DNA from: Pycnococcus provasolii
Lineage: Eukaryota; Chlorophyta; Pseudoscourfieldiophyceae; Pseudoscourfieldiales; Pycnococcaceae
Assembly (NCBI GenBank): GCA_938743325.2
Contig: OW568861.1
Location: 1-64,000, forward strand
Direction of reading: 5' to 3'
DNA length: 64,000 nt
Shown in pieces: positions 48,001-57,632 of this stretch; positions within the stretch are counted from its first letter, which is position 1; the number at the start of each line of letters is the position of its first letter. The notes beneath the pieces are model-generated. The model made no database searches and was not told where the DNA came from. It saw only the letters and a program-made list of their open reading frames with translations. The position numbers were made by a program, and so were the translations under genes.

Positions 48001-51000
48001 ATCGGACATAGACGATGCGGTTGAGATGAAAGCTTCTGTTGAGACAGCGCTGGATGTATCTGACGGGAGATTGCAAAATTACGGGGCTGTCGACCGCGAG
48101 GCACTCGTGTCGTGTGCCGTTTCGCTAATGCAGGCGCTCTGCGTGCGCCCCGTGGTGGCGGTCGTTGGCCCCGCGAAAGTTGGCAAGTCTGCTGTCGTTG
48201 CAGCTGCGGCACAAGCATGCTTACATCTCCCTTCACCTGAGACGGTCAAAGTTCAGCGAATTCACCATGCCTCCGTAAGCGCATATGCCGTGCTAGGAGT
48301 TCCCGGTCTGGCGCGAGAAGATAGTGCATGGTCAAATGGCGTGATCAAACCTTTGCTTAGTACGACCAAATCCTTAGGTGGGAGTACGCAAAACACAGTT
48401 TCTGGCGATGATGAAGATGAGCACGCGAAAGAGGAGGATGCATCCGAATTGACGGAGGATGCAACGACTCGAACTGATACCACGTCGAACCCACGCACGA
48501 GCAAAGCCTCGATTCGCGCAGCCAAATACGCAAGGCGGGACTGGATTGTTTTTGATGGACCCGCATCCGGCGCGCCGGCTGAAGCTCTTGGGCAGCTCGT
48601 TGCCGCGCCGCACTTCAGTACAATGTGGGGTGAAGGTTCGATGCGTATGTCTGCTGATATCAAAGCGTTGCCGCGCTTCATTCTCGAAACAACGCATCTT
48701 GGCGATGCAAGCCCTGCTTTGATTACAGAGCTGAACGTCGTGCATATGCACCCGGAAGATCTCGCATTTGGTGCACCCGAGCGTATTGCGCATCGCATTG
48801 CACTGCGACTTGTGGACCAGCATCCTGCAGTTGCATCGGAGTTTGGTGGGAATTTCAGCTCGAATGTGGAAGGACTAAAACAAAGTACCGCGGTTGAAAC
48901 ACCCCTGTCTCGTGCCATTCTAGTGGCTCTGCCGTCAATTGTGCGTGAGCGACGACGACTTGCACGGCATGGAATGGCTACAGATGCAAATAAGGCGCCG
49001 GGTGTGCGTGCCGCAGATCCGGGACGTGCGTTGCTTATTCCGCGTGCCATGGATGATGAAAGAAATGGTTCGGAAAGGAGCATTGTCGCGGAAGAGAGTG
49101 TCGCATATCCCGAGGATGCACGCTACGTCGAGCGCATTGGTGAGCTCTTGTGTGCTACTCTGGAAGGTTTATCAGCACCGTCGCAAGAATCGAATGGATC
49201 GGCATCGCATAGCGCAACAGAGTTTGGCGCCTTCATTGCCGCCTCGGTCTACATTTGCGCAGCTGCCGTACTTGTGGGTGGCTTAGGAAGTGAGGAGGTG
49301 TCGGCTCTCGACGAACTTTTGCGGCGACATGCATGCCGCGATGGCCCAGGTTCGCTTCCTGCTTCACTTCTGCCGGACAACTCGGTGCAAGGTGGTTTTG
49401 CAGGTATCTGCGTTGATTCAGAGGCGCGCACTCTGATCCCATGGGCAAGCATTGATTCAGGGCTGTTCGACACGATTGCTGCCCCTCGTCTCGGTGTGTT
49501 TACGGCCGACAGCATAGTCGTGCTCACCCCAAATGCTAGACGTGCTCGATGGATGATTAAGGCAAGTTTGGAGCAGTGCAGAAGCACAATAGTCATCGGA
49601 GCTGCGGATTCGGGCAAGTCCGTCCTCAGCCAGCTTGCCCTTGGTGACATCGAGCGGCGCAACATTACGAGAGGCTATGCATATGCCACGCCGCGCGTGA
49701 TTGTGCACCATGACTCGGCAGTGCATAGTCCGAAACAGCTGTGGGATTCTCTCGCATCTCGTGTTCTTGAATTCGGCGCTGGAGGCAATGTCGGCCCCTC
49801 GCTTGGCAAGGAGTGTTTCTACTTCATCGACGATGTGCATCTTGCCGCACAAATGCCAGACGCCGCAACGCGCGATGAGTCTGGCGCTGTGTGCGAATGG
49901 CTTCGCGCCCTGTCGTCCGGCGAAATGCTGTGCGATCAGTCCAATGGAACCTGGCATATACAGTGGAATATGACTTGCCTAGCCGCAGGACGGCCGTTCG
50001 CAAGTAGCGTTGCCGCGGCGCATGATGGCGAGTCGGCGCCGCGCTTTGCCTATGCCATGGACTGCGTGCATCTCACACCAGGCGGTGTCGATGATGTACA
50101 TCATAACGATCTCTCCCCGATCTTCTTGAGTCGAATCTTGCACGGCCTAACGCGATCACCCGCCTTGCACGCTGACACCTGGACGCAAAACCTCGCTCGA
50201 GATCTTGCGGGCGCATTGCCATCGTGCGTAGTTGCAGCGAAGAATTTATGCGCGACGCCCGCCATCGCCATGGCGGTCGCCATTGACTTCAAGTGTGTAG
50301 GTGCGATAGCCGATGGACTCGCGAACGCGTACGCGCTGCATCAAACGCGCATGTCGTCCACAAATCGCCTGAAATTAGATTCTGATCTAGCGGCGGCCAT
50401 TTGTGTGGAGTCTGCATACGAGCTCTCAGGACGCGTCTCAACAGCTACCGCTTGTAGTGCAGGTTTAAATTCCGAGTCGGGTGAGATTGGTTATGTGAGT
50501 GCATCGAAAGACTTAGAAACTACAATTTTCACCGTCATGAAGGATATTGGACTTGTTCGTCGTGCAGGAAACTCTATGCCGTTTAGCGTCATCTCAGCAA
50601 TGCGATGCGCAGAGCCAGTCGATGCGACAGATCGAAGTCTTTACGCTCCACCCATCCCGGCAAGTATGCCCAAATGGACTCTGAATCTAGAGGACGCTAT
50701 GGATGAAATCATTTCAAGCCGCGACGAGGAACGCCGCAAGTTGCGCGCATCAGATATTCTGACTAAGCGAAACGAAAGTCCGGCCGAAGATTGGGATTTA
50801 TCAGCCGCTCATGAGCTACCTGGAGCAATTGAAAGGGCCATTATCCTGTCGCGCGTGCTCGCGGCCAACGTGGGAGGTCGTGGGAGCCATGTCGTTCTCG
50901 TGGGCAATGCAGGCACGGGACGCCGTGCCGCGACTTTAGCCGCATCTGCGATGATGCACATCCCCTTCATAGAGGCGGAGGATGGCAGCATCGATGCATC

Positions 51001-54000
51001 GGTCCGCGCGTCGGAAATCGCTGCCGCATCGAAAGACGGCGCCGTACTCTTTCTTGACGGCGCATCGGCGCCGGCGAGACGCATAGCTGCACACATCATC
51101 TTGAATGGCCACAATGGACTTGAGAATGGCAAATTGCAAAGCTTCGATCAAGTTCGCGTGGTGCTGGAGGTCACGCCGGCAGACTATGGTGCAAATAATC
51201 CGCATGCGCCATGCTTTGGGTTCTGGGGCAATCCAGACATTCTCGTGCTGGCTCGAAATGCGAAAATACTCTGCACAGACGCCTTCAGCGATGATACAAT
51301 GCTCGACGCCCTGGATCGGGCAGTTGAGGAGCACGCGTCGACGCTGATTGAGGAGGACAACTTCAAGTTTGCAGAGTCGAAGTGCGAGAAGCTCAACGTG
51401 CGCACAATTTCAAATATTTTGATGTCACTCCACAAGGCTGCTGAGGTGGAATATGCTGTGGAGGCGAGCGAGATGCGTGGAAGCGACACATGCGCGTCGC
51501 AGTTTGGTCTCTTTTCTGGGCGATCTGTTCAGCTCGCGCGCACGCTCGGCATTCTACACGCCGCGCGTCGCAAGACGCTTCGTGCAGAGATCACGAACAT
51601 CAAACAATCCCTCAAGCAGGCGCAACTTGCCGATACCGAGCGTGACGAGGTGAGTGAGAGCCTCAAGAGTAAGGCCCCGGAGCTCCTTGGCACATCCTCA
51701 AAAATGCAGCGAGTTGTCGCAGAACTAGCATCGGCGGCGAAGGATACGGATAATATGCGCATCGCGATCAACGAAGAAGAGGCACGCATCGGAAAGGTCA
51801 ATGAGCAGGTGCGAAACGCACGATCGCAGGCGGAAGCTGAACTTGCGGCTGCAAGTGCGTCACTTGACCGTGCCTTGGTCGGCTGCTTCGACCTGGAGGG
51901 CAATGCCGATCTCGCGGAAGTGCGCAGCTTCGTAAATCCGCCGCAGCTTGTAAAGAGCGTGCTCTTTGCGGTGCTGCTGCTGCTTGACGAGGACCTCAGC
52001 TGGCCGAATGCGCGTCGCGTTCTGAACGAGTCGAAGCCATTCTTCGCCAAGCGCCTCGAGGCACTCGACCGGAATGCGATCGAGCCGTCGAAATTGCGGG
52101 CACTTCAGCAGTACGTGCAGCAGGAATCGTTTACTCCGGATGCAGTTGCGCAGAGCAGCCAGGCTGCTCGTGCGGTCTGCGAGTGGGTCCTCGCGATCGA
52201 TAGGTACGCGAGGACGAAGGTTGCAGCTGACGAGAAGGAGCGGCGCTTGGCTGATGCGGAGGCAAAGGTGGCGCACGCGCTAAATCTACTTGGCGGAAGG
52301 CGTGCAGCGCTAGAGGTTGCCGAGGGTCACGTCACCGCACTTGAGAGGAGACTGCGCGAAGGCGAGAGGCAGCAGAGAAATCTCGACGAATTCCGAAAGG
52401 CGCAGGAGGCAAAGATGGACCAACTGCGCGACTTTTTCAACGTGCTGGACCCCATGCGAGCAAGATGGGACAAGGTCCTGTCTGAAAAGACCGCCGCATA
52501 CGAAAGGCTGGATGCAGACACGATGCTGGCTGCCGCAGCTGCTACGTACTGCGGGGCATTAGCAGAGTCTACACGAGTGGCCCTTGTTGGACGTTTTGTG
52601 GAGACGCTGAAACGCTTCGACATGGACCCGCGCGATGAATGCGCAGCTTCTCCGCTGGTGGCATTCGTGGGAGAGAACACAATCGCCCGCCATGTTCCGT
52701 TCGAGGTTCCGGCGGCGCGTGATGTGCAATGCCGAGAGGACCTCATCACGGCTGGGATCAGCAGCCAGAGAGTCGTACTACTTGACGCAGACGGAGAGGC
52801 AATGCACATATTTATGGCACTTCATGCTAGCATGGGACAGCCGAAATTTGTCAGCATTTACGATCCGGATGTAAACGGGAGGATTTCGCAGTGCGTGCGC
52901 AACGGCCAGCTTATTTTTGTTCTGCTTGACTCGCCCAGAGGACCGTGCCCGTTGCCGCTGCTCAGCTCGCTTCGACTCGACGAACTCAGTCCCGACGGCG
53001 ACTACGACGGCATGGCCTCGCAAGACAATGTGAATATGGGAGATCTTGGCGAATCAGAGGGCAAGCCAACTCTCTCCCGTGCCATAACCGGGCTTGCTCG
53101 GCACGGAGTGAAAGGTCGCGTACTGCTCTACGCGCGATCTGCCTCTTCCATAGGATACGCGGCAGCACCGTTTTTCACTGTGATCCGCTTCCGACCGAGC
53201 CATCGTCGCGTACTTGATGCGCTCGAGAGCACGGCGCGGCTCCGCATCGACCCCGAAAGCGAGGAGCAGCTTCAAAATCATCGCCTATCAGCGGAACGCG
53301 ACGAGCGATTTGTGCAAACGTCAGAGTCGCGCATCTCCCTTCTGCTAGCTCGTGCAGGCGCGGACGTCTGGGAGGATACACCGCTTGTCGCCCGCCTCAA
53401 CAAGGCTGTGCGCCGAGTTTGCCTCACGCGAGGCCGGCTGGACGCGAGTCGTGCGGCTATCGCAGAGCTTGAGGTGCGCTCTAGAGGGGCTAAAATGGCG
53501 GGTGAGGCCGCGAGCTGCGTTTACCACGGCCTTCAAGCGCTTTCTCGCATCGACCCGACTTTCACAATCAGCCTAGAGCACTTCCTTCCGATTTTTCGAA
53601 AAGCAGTGTCGGGCGCCGTGGAGGCGGCGGCGGCGGGCGAGACGCCTGAACACAGAATTCTGCTGGCGGACGACGTTCCAGGGAGAGATTTGGCAGCGGA
53701 TGCAGCGTTTCGGCTCTTCTCGTCCATGGCACACCGCCTCGACGATCAAGATGTAGACATGTTCGCACTCGTGGTCTCGTTAAGATTAGCTCATGATCGT
53801 GGCGAGTGTTCGCCAGAGGAGCTTCGATACGTATCGCGAATCTTAACGCCGGAGCAAATGTCAGCCCTGGACGAGGCTTCGATGCTTGGCAGCGTCGGTG
53901 TCGATCCTGACGGCGTTATAGATTCGCGACTCGGTTCTCTCGCGATAGAGTCGGCGAAGCAGCTTGCATCTCAGTACCCCGTGAAGTGCGCGATCGAGAG

Positions 54001-56821
54001 CGTTCCCGGAAGCTTGTTGTCCGACAAGGAGGCATGGGAGCCAGCCATCGCCGCGTTGCCAGGATACTCGCTTCCTGAGCAATACGCTGGGGCTCTCACG
54101 CCTGTGCAAAAGTTTGCCCTACGATGCGCGCTTGCACCCCATGCGCTTGTAAGCCACGCGGAGGAGTTCACCGCCAGCTACGTGAGCAGGGTACCAGACC
54201 AGTCTGCAACTGCATCGCTGCTTGAGGCTAGTGACGAAGCGTGGCAGGCAAAGCATCCTCTGCTCATACATGCGGCGGATGCGGCGGATGAGAGCTGCGC
54301 TTCTGCGGTAATGCGCAGTGCATTCATCCGACGCGCATCAATCGCACATCGTGGCACGCGTGTGGTCGTCTTAAGCCTTGGTGATCGCCGATCTCTCCCA
54401 GAGCTTGAATCTGCGCTGCACGAGGCTGCGCGCGAGGGCAACTGGGTCGTGCTCCAGCACGCGCATCTTGCGCCAACTTGGTGTCACATGCTCGCGGCAA
54501 TGCTTCAGCTATCACCTGCCGAGGGGGGCATCGCCCTTACGGAGTCCGCGAAGCACACCGCGTTGTACAGCCGTACTGCAACCACGCTTCTTCGGGATGC
54601 CTTCGCGGATGCCGTTGGCTCGGGCACTAAGGCTGAGGCAGGGCAAGTCGATCGGCGGCGCACAGTTCATCCTGGTTTTAGGCTCTTCATCACCACGCCG
54701 ACGGAGATGTTACCCTCTATTCCCGGAGTTCTACGCAACTTGTGCACGACGTTCTGCGTCTGTCCGCCAAAGGAGCTGCTCTCCAGAACGATGCGATGCT
54801 ACATTGAGCTTGGCATTCACGGCGCTCCGCCCGCGGCTGCAAACACAACATACCCTGGTGCGGCAGACAATGCCCTCGTGCAGGATCTCTTCGCGGAGGT
54901 TCTACCCGGCGTGGCATCGGCGAGCGGCACGATGACGCCCGACGGCGCACCGATAGACGATGCCATGAGTCTGAGGCTGCGACTCGCGATGCTCAGCCTT
55001 GCCTTTACATTTTCCGCCCTGAATCTGCGCGCTCGTCGCAGTCGAGGGCTGTTGTTGGGCCCGGTGACACCGGCGAGCGATGCGTCCGCTCACGCGGGTT
55101 CGCTTGCGTGGAGTGGCATGGAGTTTGTCGTCGCTGCACGAACTCTTCGCACTCACATGCGCGTGCTCGCAAACGCAGAGCCGGAAGAAGATTCGCGAGG
55201 TAGCATAGGCAGCATAGGCAGCCCGGGATCCAGCCCTGGTGGCAGCCCCGAAATCCGCCGAGACACGGAGGATCACAGCGACCACCACACGCTAGGTGAG
55301 AAGCTGGTGACGCGCCTGTACGACTCGGCGTTTGCGCCTCGCGCGGATGCCCTCGGGCAGTTTGCTCGCACGGAGGTGGAAGCTGCTCTGTGTCACATCG
55401 TATCGAGTGATGCCCTCGGCAGTGGATATCCACTCGCCGCCGAATCGGTGCCCGCGTGGAATGTTGACGTTGCCGACACCACGAAGCCGCCAAGCACACC
55501 CGCGACTGCCGCACCGGCAGACTTCGTACCCACGAGTGGATTTGCGAGTCTGTCGAATGCGCTGAGTCGCCTGATTTCGGTTGTGATTGGCGACGATCCT
55601 GGGAATGTGCTGTTCCCACAGGGTGGGCGGCCTGACGCACGATTCGCTGCAGCTGAGAGCCGGTACTTGTTGGCAAATATGCGCCACTTTGCGCCCGCGC
55701 TGCGGTGCGGCTACGCCATCCATGATCCGGCTGACCAGCAAAGCCGCCCGCCCGCGGCGATTGAGACGGCGGCGGCGGAATCGTCGGCTGACGTCGCTCG
55801 GCCTGCCGTGCTTGTTGATGGCCATGCTCTGATGCAAGCCGCTAGCAGGCTTCACAAGCTTCGAGATGCAGCCTGCCTTGCCATGGATGCTCACTATAAT
55901 GCAAGCGGCGGCGGCGAAAGCGGTGCGCGTATCGTTCGACATCATGCGCGCCGCTTCTGGAGCGCCGAGGGTGCCGCATGCATTGAAACTTTCGATGGCG
56001 CGATCAATGCGTTGGCTCAATACGAGGCGGCGCGTTCTGGCACCATCCCAGCCACTGGTCAGCATGGAGAGATTCGCAAGAGCCTCCTGCGCGGCGAAAC
56101 TCCCGAGGGCTGGCTTATGCTACCTCCCGGTGGCTTTTCGCCACCACTGCATAAGTGGTTCACGGCATCTCAACAACGCATCGCGCAGCTTGCCGATGCG
56201 GCGCTTCCGCAGACTTCTGCCACCACGGAGGAGACTGTGGGTGACGCTCACAGCGTGAGGCTAGGACTCCTCGCGTTTCCGTCGCTTCTGCTGTCCGCGC
56301 ACACGATGGACGTCGGCATGGTACCCGGTCGCGCAACTCGTGAGCTGTCGTACATGATAACTGGTCTCGAGGAAAAACCACCTTGCGATCCTTCCTCAGG
56401 CGGACGTGCGCTGTTGATTCGCGATGCTCGACTCGTCGGCGCGCGCATCGATGCCATGCGCGCATGTCTAATGCGCGGTGGATTCGACTACAATGGCACC
56501 GAGGCGCTCAGTCATGTGTGGTTCGTTCCCCGTCGCCATACAGACGACACATTATTGGAGATCAACGACACCGCAGTCGAAAGGCCTCGTTGGAAAAAAC
56601 TCGGGCAAAGATCTAAAAGTCGAAATACAAGTGCGGGCAGCGTGGATGTTCGGAGAATTGACGTCTACTTCAGCCCGAATAGTCACGTGACTCCCGGACC
56701 ACTGCATGACCCAGATGTGGTTGCTGACGGCACAAATGTCACGCTTCCAAGTCGCGCATCTGCCATATTCTGCGCCAAATTTGCTGCGCATATCCGCCCA
56801 GAGCACTTCGCGGCTGAATAA
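42077..56821 (+). CDS. Dynein heavy chain with degenerate AAA1
   Basis: One uninterrupted frame of 4914 residues. Tail and linker occupy about 1-1640. AAA1 (about 1645-1990) is recognised by RYYWDEDVNDCTV, YGFEYLGD and LSVVAQTLY, but the P-loop site (about 1709-1735) has no GxxxxGK[ST] and the Walker B site reads WGVVPRAE instead of CFDEFN. AAA2 has GPAKVGKS (about 2031) and WIVFDGP. AAA3 has GAADSGKS (about 2508) and FIDDVH. AAA4 reads GNAGTGRR, with Arg replacing the Walker lysine. The stalk (about 3155-3450) has both coils and a microtubule-binding domain with NPPQLVKSV and CEWVLAIDRY. AAA5, AAA6 and a C-terminal domain follow. A motile dynein needs AAA1, so this is probably a structural or regulatory chain, as proposed for vertebrate DNHD1. 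Confidence 0.88.
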   Translation: MSSARSKADAAAMSPNKRKKMGSTDHMKAIPDVMSVLYPVTEATAAAAAAASSHASPTLALHTKTTRGVTSNPALAERKDRLYKAMEPSPRPVTEIIQPPMPETQIDLDRIDALALPPVVAPPHLDAALLETFDEHAVAREVTIEDLPALTTTQSMGFLPAGAHPTSLLAHDDDAQILGVGGEPSFRTHLASSSAPPLPPPLHLSRPSPLERAAAITRRVGAATAELPDGVRSGEQAVRYFLNIRENEFENRMHAVELGVEPAKPTTLPRDPSLVRDIAPAAAASALPRCLHCVESAFGDPFARYDPYSLTVVPASAVLNGDKHAVVSSNGIMSVEPGVPTDVLPLEEWLRHRAIFLAVRKLPFYAMFPMRRPFHHWRDVVRLLRFRVARRRIAESALMLHPVLGPSCRACAAAAASLSHGTTEGGERIIWRRMGNKWVRDADNSSTTAGGGSEGGVVTAVDSPSLDESIPMNDSQSTLVETAASGGASASANGGSVGNGVAVATENLDTPTLVERLSTLATRTSGSDVAAVPQPLALPDFAALRTSEMDAALTTIKDAIDACVATLEHMRNEVESEVSAAAPALLSAREQRAKRFEHVPPNERWRDKSLFLKRVRAEQQSQRIDDSLRLREAYIRLVRLVDAFVVGALLHVGTASLRRYRRLVCAPERARGARFLVVGYLDELGEASGGLITDPPVVDLVRVVEDVPHTIATLLSTAPRILASAPKGDSVDARVSRTPSHFSPPYTARSSRHSRDGSLHSEGEWAGPMSIGTILETLIDIPAICSDVVTRLERDYEGAEESSTAQAFAGASALHLFALGYTRDAYERRDPSAGDFVQDCSTIRQWNETLMRVRGACECGLLRLDCSKLKMQLLPAARDALNAMGAQLLGGFVKHCSDVCERIAADVPPLRERPQGLRDFSLWFEQQRTHFEGGNANAQAIADTETSNTFRSLLDVLDPAKVEQSESHNDKFVEALNMYQKAANQAEMWATSYSATARGELEVHTRSLCDYVRALLKNMRSGPAVAFSPPGDTAVIDSATEAIEGAAARLEDLGASVDEACHFQRILGVAELTELHQLLEAAQTILQSRRALWFAIKDWRAFGDVVRRLNVLRDPPLEHGMTTRQTETIETAVRYLLDLREGADVSAPDCRLEEETSLLEKMHAELKDWGFAKRSLEMLSDPAIERRHILKLLQDLRAFIFTESGEQVLVRDDATSLEVLRTMPAFREGHIMQDVLEAAQGEHRMQAELTQMRENLHGMRIMFADEPSNGVRCMSNLQELEVATVDMEETLSVMERSVYLAGVIEAYGLTRGDVLHARSNLQIAVSCQEEWSFLVRYLSMPGLPVYSQTLRLEFDVLHNEFRAALLEAGAHPNIYAGRAGKASMSPNESGAATPASHNVFVRLEKLSEELRGMRQMLKNLLAPVRAACPRLFLIPDDELLMAIASLEPRGRAVNALLPRVLGGVESLATSGGVGGGGRRIVAVHSAGGEAVELIGEGIFAGTGRKLEEWLDALIVDVRKTLSERATECMASVNTLPPDQWIARFPLQCITIVDSCVWTQTCSKALRKVESGENPRALKLLVDHATSRMASLGEELRASFLDSHRPRTDVRHRGSARRRETYRRLISAGISHRDVASSLAALSESGADAEHWNAMFSMTPRYYWDEDVNDCTVCVGERTALPYGFEYLGDMPTVLGIMSDRHACHVAAALGDSHMVGVSASRYGSAAGTVDEIACAFGRITAPLCLHSSEGAAATAGRWARAVAYSEGMWGVVPRAELLEPGALSVVAQTLYNMLTVERNVDPDGPTTGFVPTGGKWAAGELACFVCLGSEAKPRAPLSEFLTWLCRPVTVVPPSPSAIVEVALRKAGFFGADVAARKLTAFLAFIESTLPPEAAAQCARVSNVRAIVASVKARSEKIMDICARKNLTSPPQDSMFDGSAALHDALVHVILPGMKIESRAACVDGIAEVFGIVRTASDIDDAVEMKASVETALDVSDGRLQNYGAVDREALVSCAVSLMQALCVRPVVAVVGPAKVGKSAVVAAAAQACLHLPSPETVKVQRIHHASVSAYAVLGVPGLAREDSAWSNGVIKPLLSTTKSLGGSTQNTVSGDDEDEHAKEEDASELTEDATTRTDTTSNPRTSKASIRAAKYARRDWIVFDGPASGAPAEALGQLVAAPHFSTMWGEGSMRMSADIKALPRFILETTHLGDASPALITELNVVHMHPEDLAFGAPERIAHRIALRLVDQHPAVASEFGGNFSSNVEGLKQSTAVETPLSRAILVALPSIVRERRRLARHGMATDANKAPGVRAADPGRALLIPRAMDDERNGSERSIVAEESVAYPEDARYVERIGELLCATLEGLSAPSQESNGSASHSATEFGAFIAASVYICAAAVLVGGLGSEEVSALDELLRRHACRDGPGSLPASLLPDNSVQGGFAGICVDSEARTLIPWASIDSGLFDTIAAPRLGVFTADSIVVLTPNARRARWMIKASLEQCRSTIVIGAADSGKSVLSQLALGDIERRNITRGYAYATPRVIVHHDSAVHSPKQLWDSLASRVLEFGAGGNVGPSLGKECFYFIDDVHLAAQMPDAATRDESGAVCEWLRALSSGEMLCDQSNGTWHIQWNMTCLAAGRPFASSVAAAHDGESAPRFAYAMDCVHLTPGGVDDVHHNDLSPIFLSRILHGLTRSPALHADTWTQNLARDLAGALPSCVVAAKNLCATPAIAMAVAIDFKCVGAIADGLANAYALHQTRMSSTNRLKLDSDLAAAICVESAYELSGRVSTATACSAGLNSESGEIGYVSASKDLETTIFTVMKDIGLVRRAGNSMPFSVISAMRCAEPVDATDRSLYAPPIPASMPKWTLNLEDAMDEIISSRDEERRKLRASDILTKRNESPAEDWDLSAAHELPGAIERAIILSRVLAANVGGRGSHVVLVGNAGTGRRAATLAASAMMHIPFIEAEDGSIDASVRASEIAAASKDGAVLFLDGASAPARRIAAHIILNGHNGLENGKLQSFDQVRVVLEVTPADYGANNPHAPCFGFWGNPDILVLARNAKILCTDAFSDDTMLDALDRAVEEHASTLIEEDNFKFAESKCEKLNVRTISNILMSLHKAAEVEYAVEASEMRGSDTCASQFGLFSGRSVQLARTLGILHAARRKTLRAEITNIKQSLKQAQLADTERDEVSESLKSKAPELLGTSSKMQRVVAELASAAKDTDNMRIAINEEEARIGKVNEQVRNARSQAEAELAAASASLDRALVGCFDLEGNADLAEVRSFVNPPQLVKSVLFAVLLLLDEDLSWPNARRVLNESKPFFAKRLEALDRNAIEPSKLRALQQYVQQESFTPDAVAQSSQAARAVCEWVLAIDRYARTKVAADEKERRLADAEAKVAHALNLLGGRRAALEVAEGHVTALERRLREGERQQRNLDEFRKAQEAKMDQLRDFFNVLDPMRARWDKVLSEKTAAYERLDADTMLAAAAATYCGALAESTRVALVGRFVETLKRFDMDPRDECAASPLVAFVGENTIARHVPFEVPAARDVQCREDLITAGISSQRVVLLDADGEAMHIFMALHASMGQPKFVSIYDPDVNGRISQCVRNGQLIFVLLDSPRGPCPLPLLSSLRLDELSPDGDYDGMASQDNVNMGDLGESEGKPTLSRAITGLARHGVKGRVLLYARSASSIGYAAAPFFTVIRFRPSHRRVLDALESTARLRIDPESEEQLQNHRLSAERDERFVQTSESRISLLLARAGADVWEDTPLVARLNKAVRRVCLTRGRLDASRAAIAELEVRSRGAKMAGEAASCVYHGLQALSRIDPTFTISLEHFLPIFRKAVSGAVEAAAAGETPEHRILLADDVPGRDLAADAAFRLFSSMAHRLDDQDVDMFALVVSLRLAHDRGECSPEELRYVSRILTPEQMSALDEASMLGSVGVDPDGVIDSRLGSLAIESAKQLASQYPVKCAIESVPGSLLSDKEAWEPAIAALPGYSLPEQYAGALTPVQKFALRCALAPHALVSHAEEFTASYVSRVPDQSATASLLEASDEAWQAKHPLLIHAADAADESCASAVMRSAFIRRASIAHRGTRVVVLSLGDRRSLPELESALHEAAREGNWVVLQHAHLAPTWCHMLAAMLQLSPAEGGIALTESAKHTALYSRTATTLLRDAFADAVGSGTKAEAGQVDRRRTVHPGFRLFITTPTEMLPSIPGVLRNLCTTFCVCPPKELLSRTMRCYIELGIHGAPPAAANTTYPGAADNALVQDLFAEVLPGVASASGTMTPDGAPIDDAMSLRLRLAMLSLAFTFSALNLRARRSRGLLLGPVTPASDASAHAGSLAWSGMEFVVAARTLRTHMRVLANAEPEEDSRGSIGSIGSPGSSPGGSPEIRRDTEDHSDHHTLGEKLVTRLYDSAFAPRADALGQFARTEVEAALCHIVSSDALGSGYPLAAESVPAWNVDVADTTKPPSTPATAAPADFVPTSGFASLSNALSRLISVVIGDDPGNVLFPQGGRPDARFAAAESRYLLANMRHFAPALRCGYAIHDPADQQSRPPAAIETAAAESSADVARPAVLVDGHALMQAASRLHKLRDAACLAMDAHYNASGGGESGARIVRHHARRFWSAEGAACIETFDGAINALAQYEAARSGTIPATGQHGEIRKSLLRGETPEGWLMLPPGGFSPPLHKWFTASQQRIAQLADAALPQTSATTEETVGDAHSVRLGLLAFPSLLLSAHTMDVGMVPGRATRELSYMITGLEEKPPCDPSSGGRALLIRDARLVGARIDAMRACLMRGGFDYNGTEALSHVWFVPRRHTDDTLLEINDTAVERPRWKKLGQRSKSRNTSAGSVDVRRIDVYFSPNSHVTPGPLHDPDVVADGTNVTLPSRASAIFCAKFAAHIRPEHFAAE

Positions 56822-57632
56822 TAGAAAGATAAAGCATAGCAGAGAAGAGCTATGTATGAACATTGTAACTCTAAATTAGACTATTGGTACTTGTACGTAT
56901 TGCAAGACAGCACTTTCTCGTTGTTGTGGGTGTGGATAGGTAAGATACGCCCGTTTGGTCATTAGGCTATTATCAAGGGGTCTATCTACCTTTAAGGGTC
57001 TTTCTATGTGAGGAGGCGACGGTTTGAGCGAGACCTCAGGCAACACGGTGGTGTCTATTTATGGTAAAAGTGTAAAACTCAGGGAGTGCAGTGGGCGTTG
57101 ACCTCAAGCACGGACTTGGCCAATCCTTCATACAGTAACTACATACCCGGGTAGTCTATTCATAGGGTACAGTAACTAGGTTTTTGAAAGCTTGACTCGT
57201 GTTGACCGATTTCTAGACCCGTAGGAAGCGGAGACGATTGACCTCGAAATTTGAACCGTTGGCCGGTCGTCGAGGTCGTCGAGGCCGCGACCCCTTTTTC
57301 CCCTTCCCCTTCCCCTTCCCTTCCTTTTCTGCATGTTGTCTGTGTGCCTGTGCCCTCTAAGGCAGTACAGCAAGGCCGTCCCCTCCCCCTCGCCCCCTCG
57401 CCTATGCCTCTGCGCGTTTGACCCGCCTTGCACCTCGCAACCCCCGGCCCCCCTCTTGTCCAGGTCAACACTCAACCGCCTCTCGCCCCGCCACTCCCCC
57501 GCCAACAGGCAGAACATAGTGGCGACGCGCGCAACACACGCGCAACACCACAACGCAGCACAACTGCCCCGCGAGTAGCCGTGCGCGTCTGCGGCAAACG
57601 AAGACTCGACTCACTAGCGGCATAAGCTCACC
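56822..57632. other. 811-bp intergenic region
   Basis: 3' flank of the dynein gene, then a pyrimidine-rich stretch (57294-57335) and the promoter of the TPR-RING gene. No gene is recognised. Confidence 0.6.
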
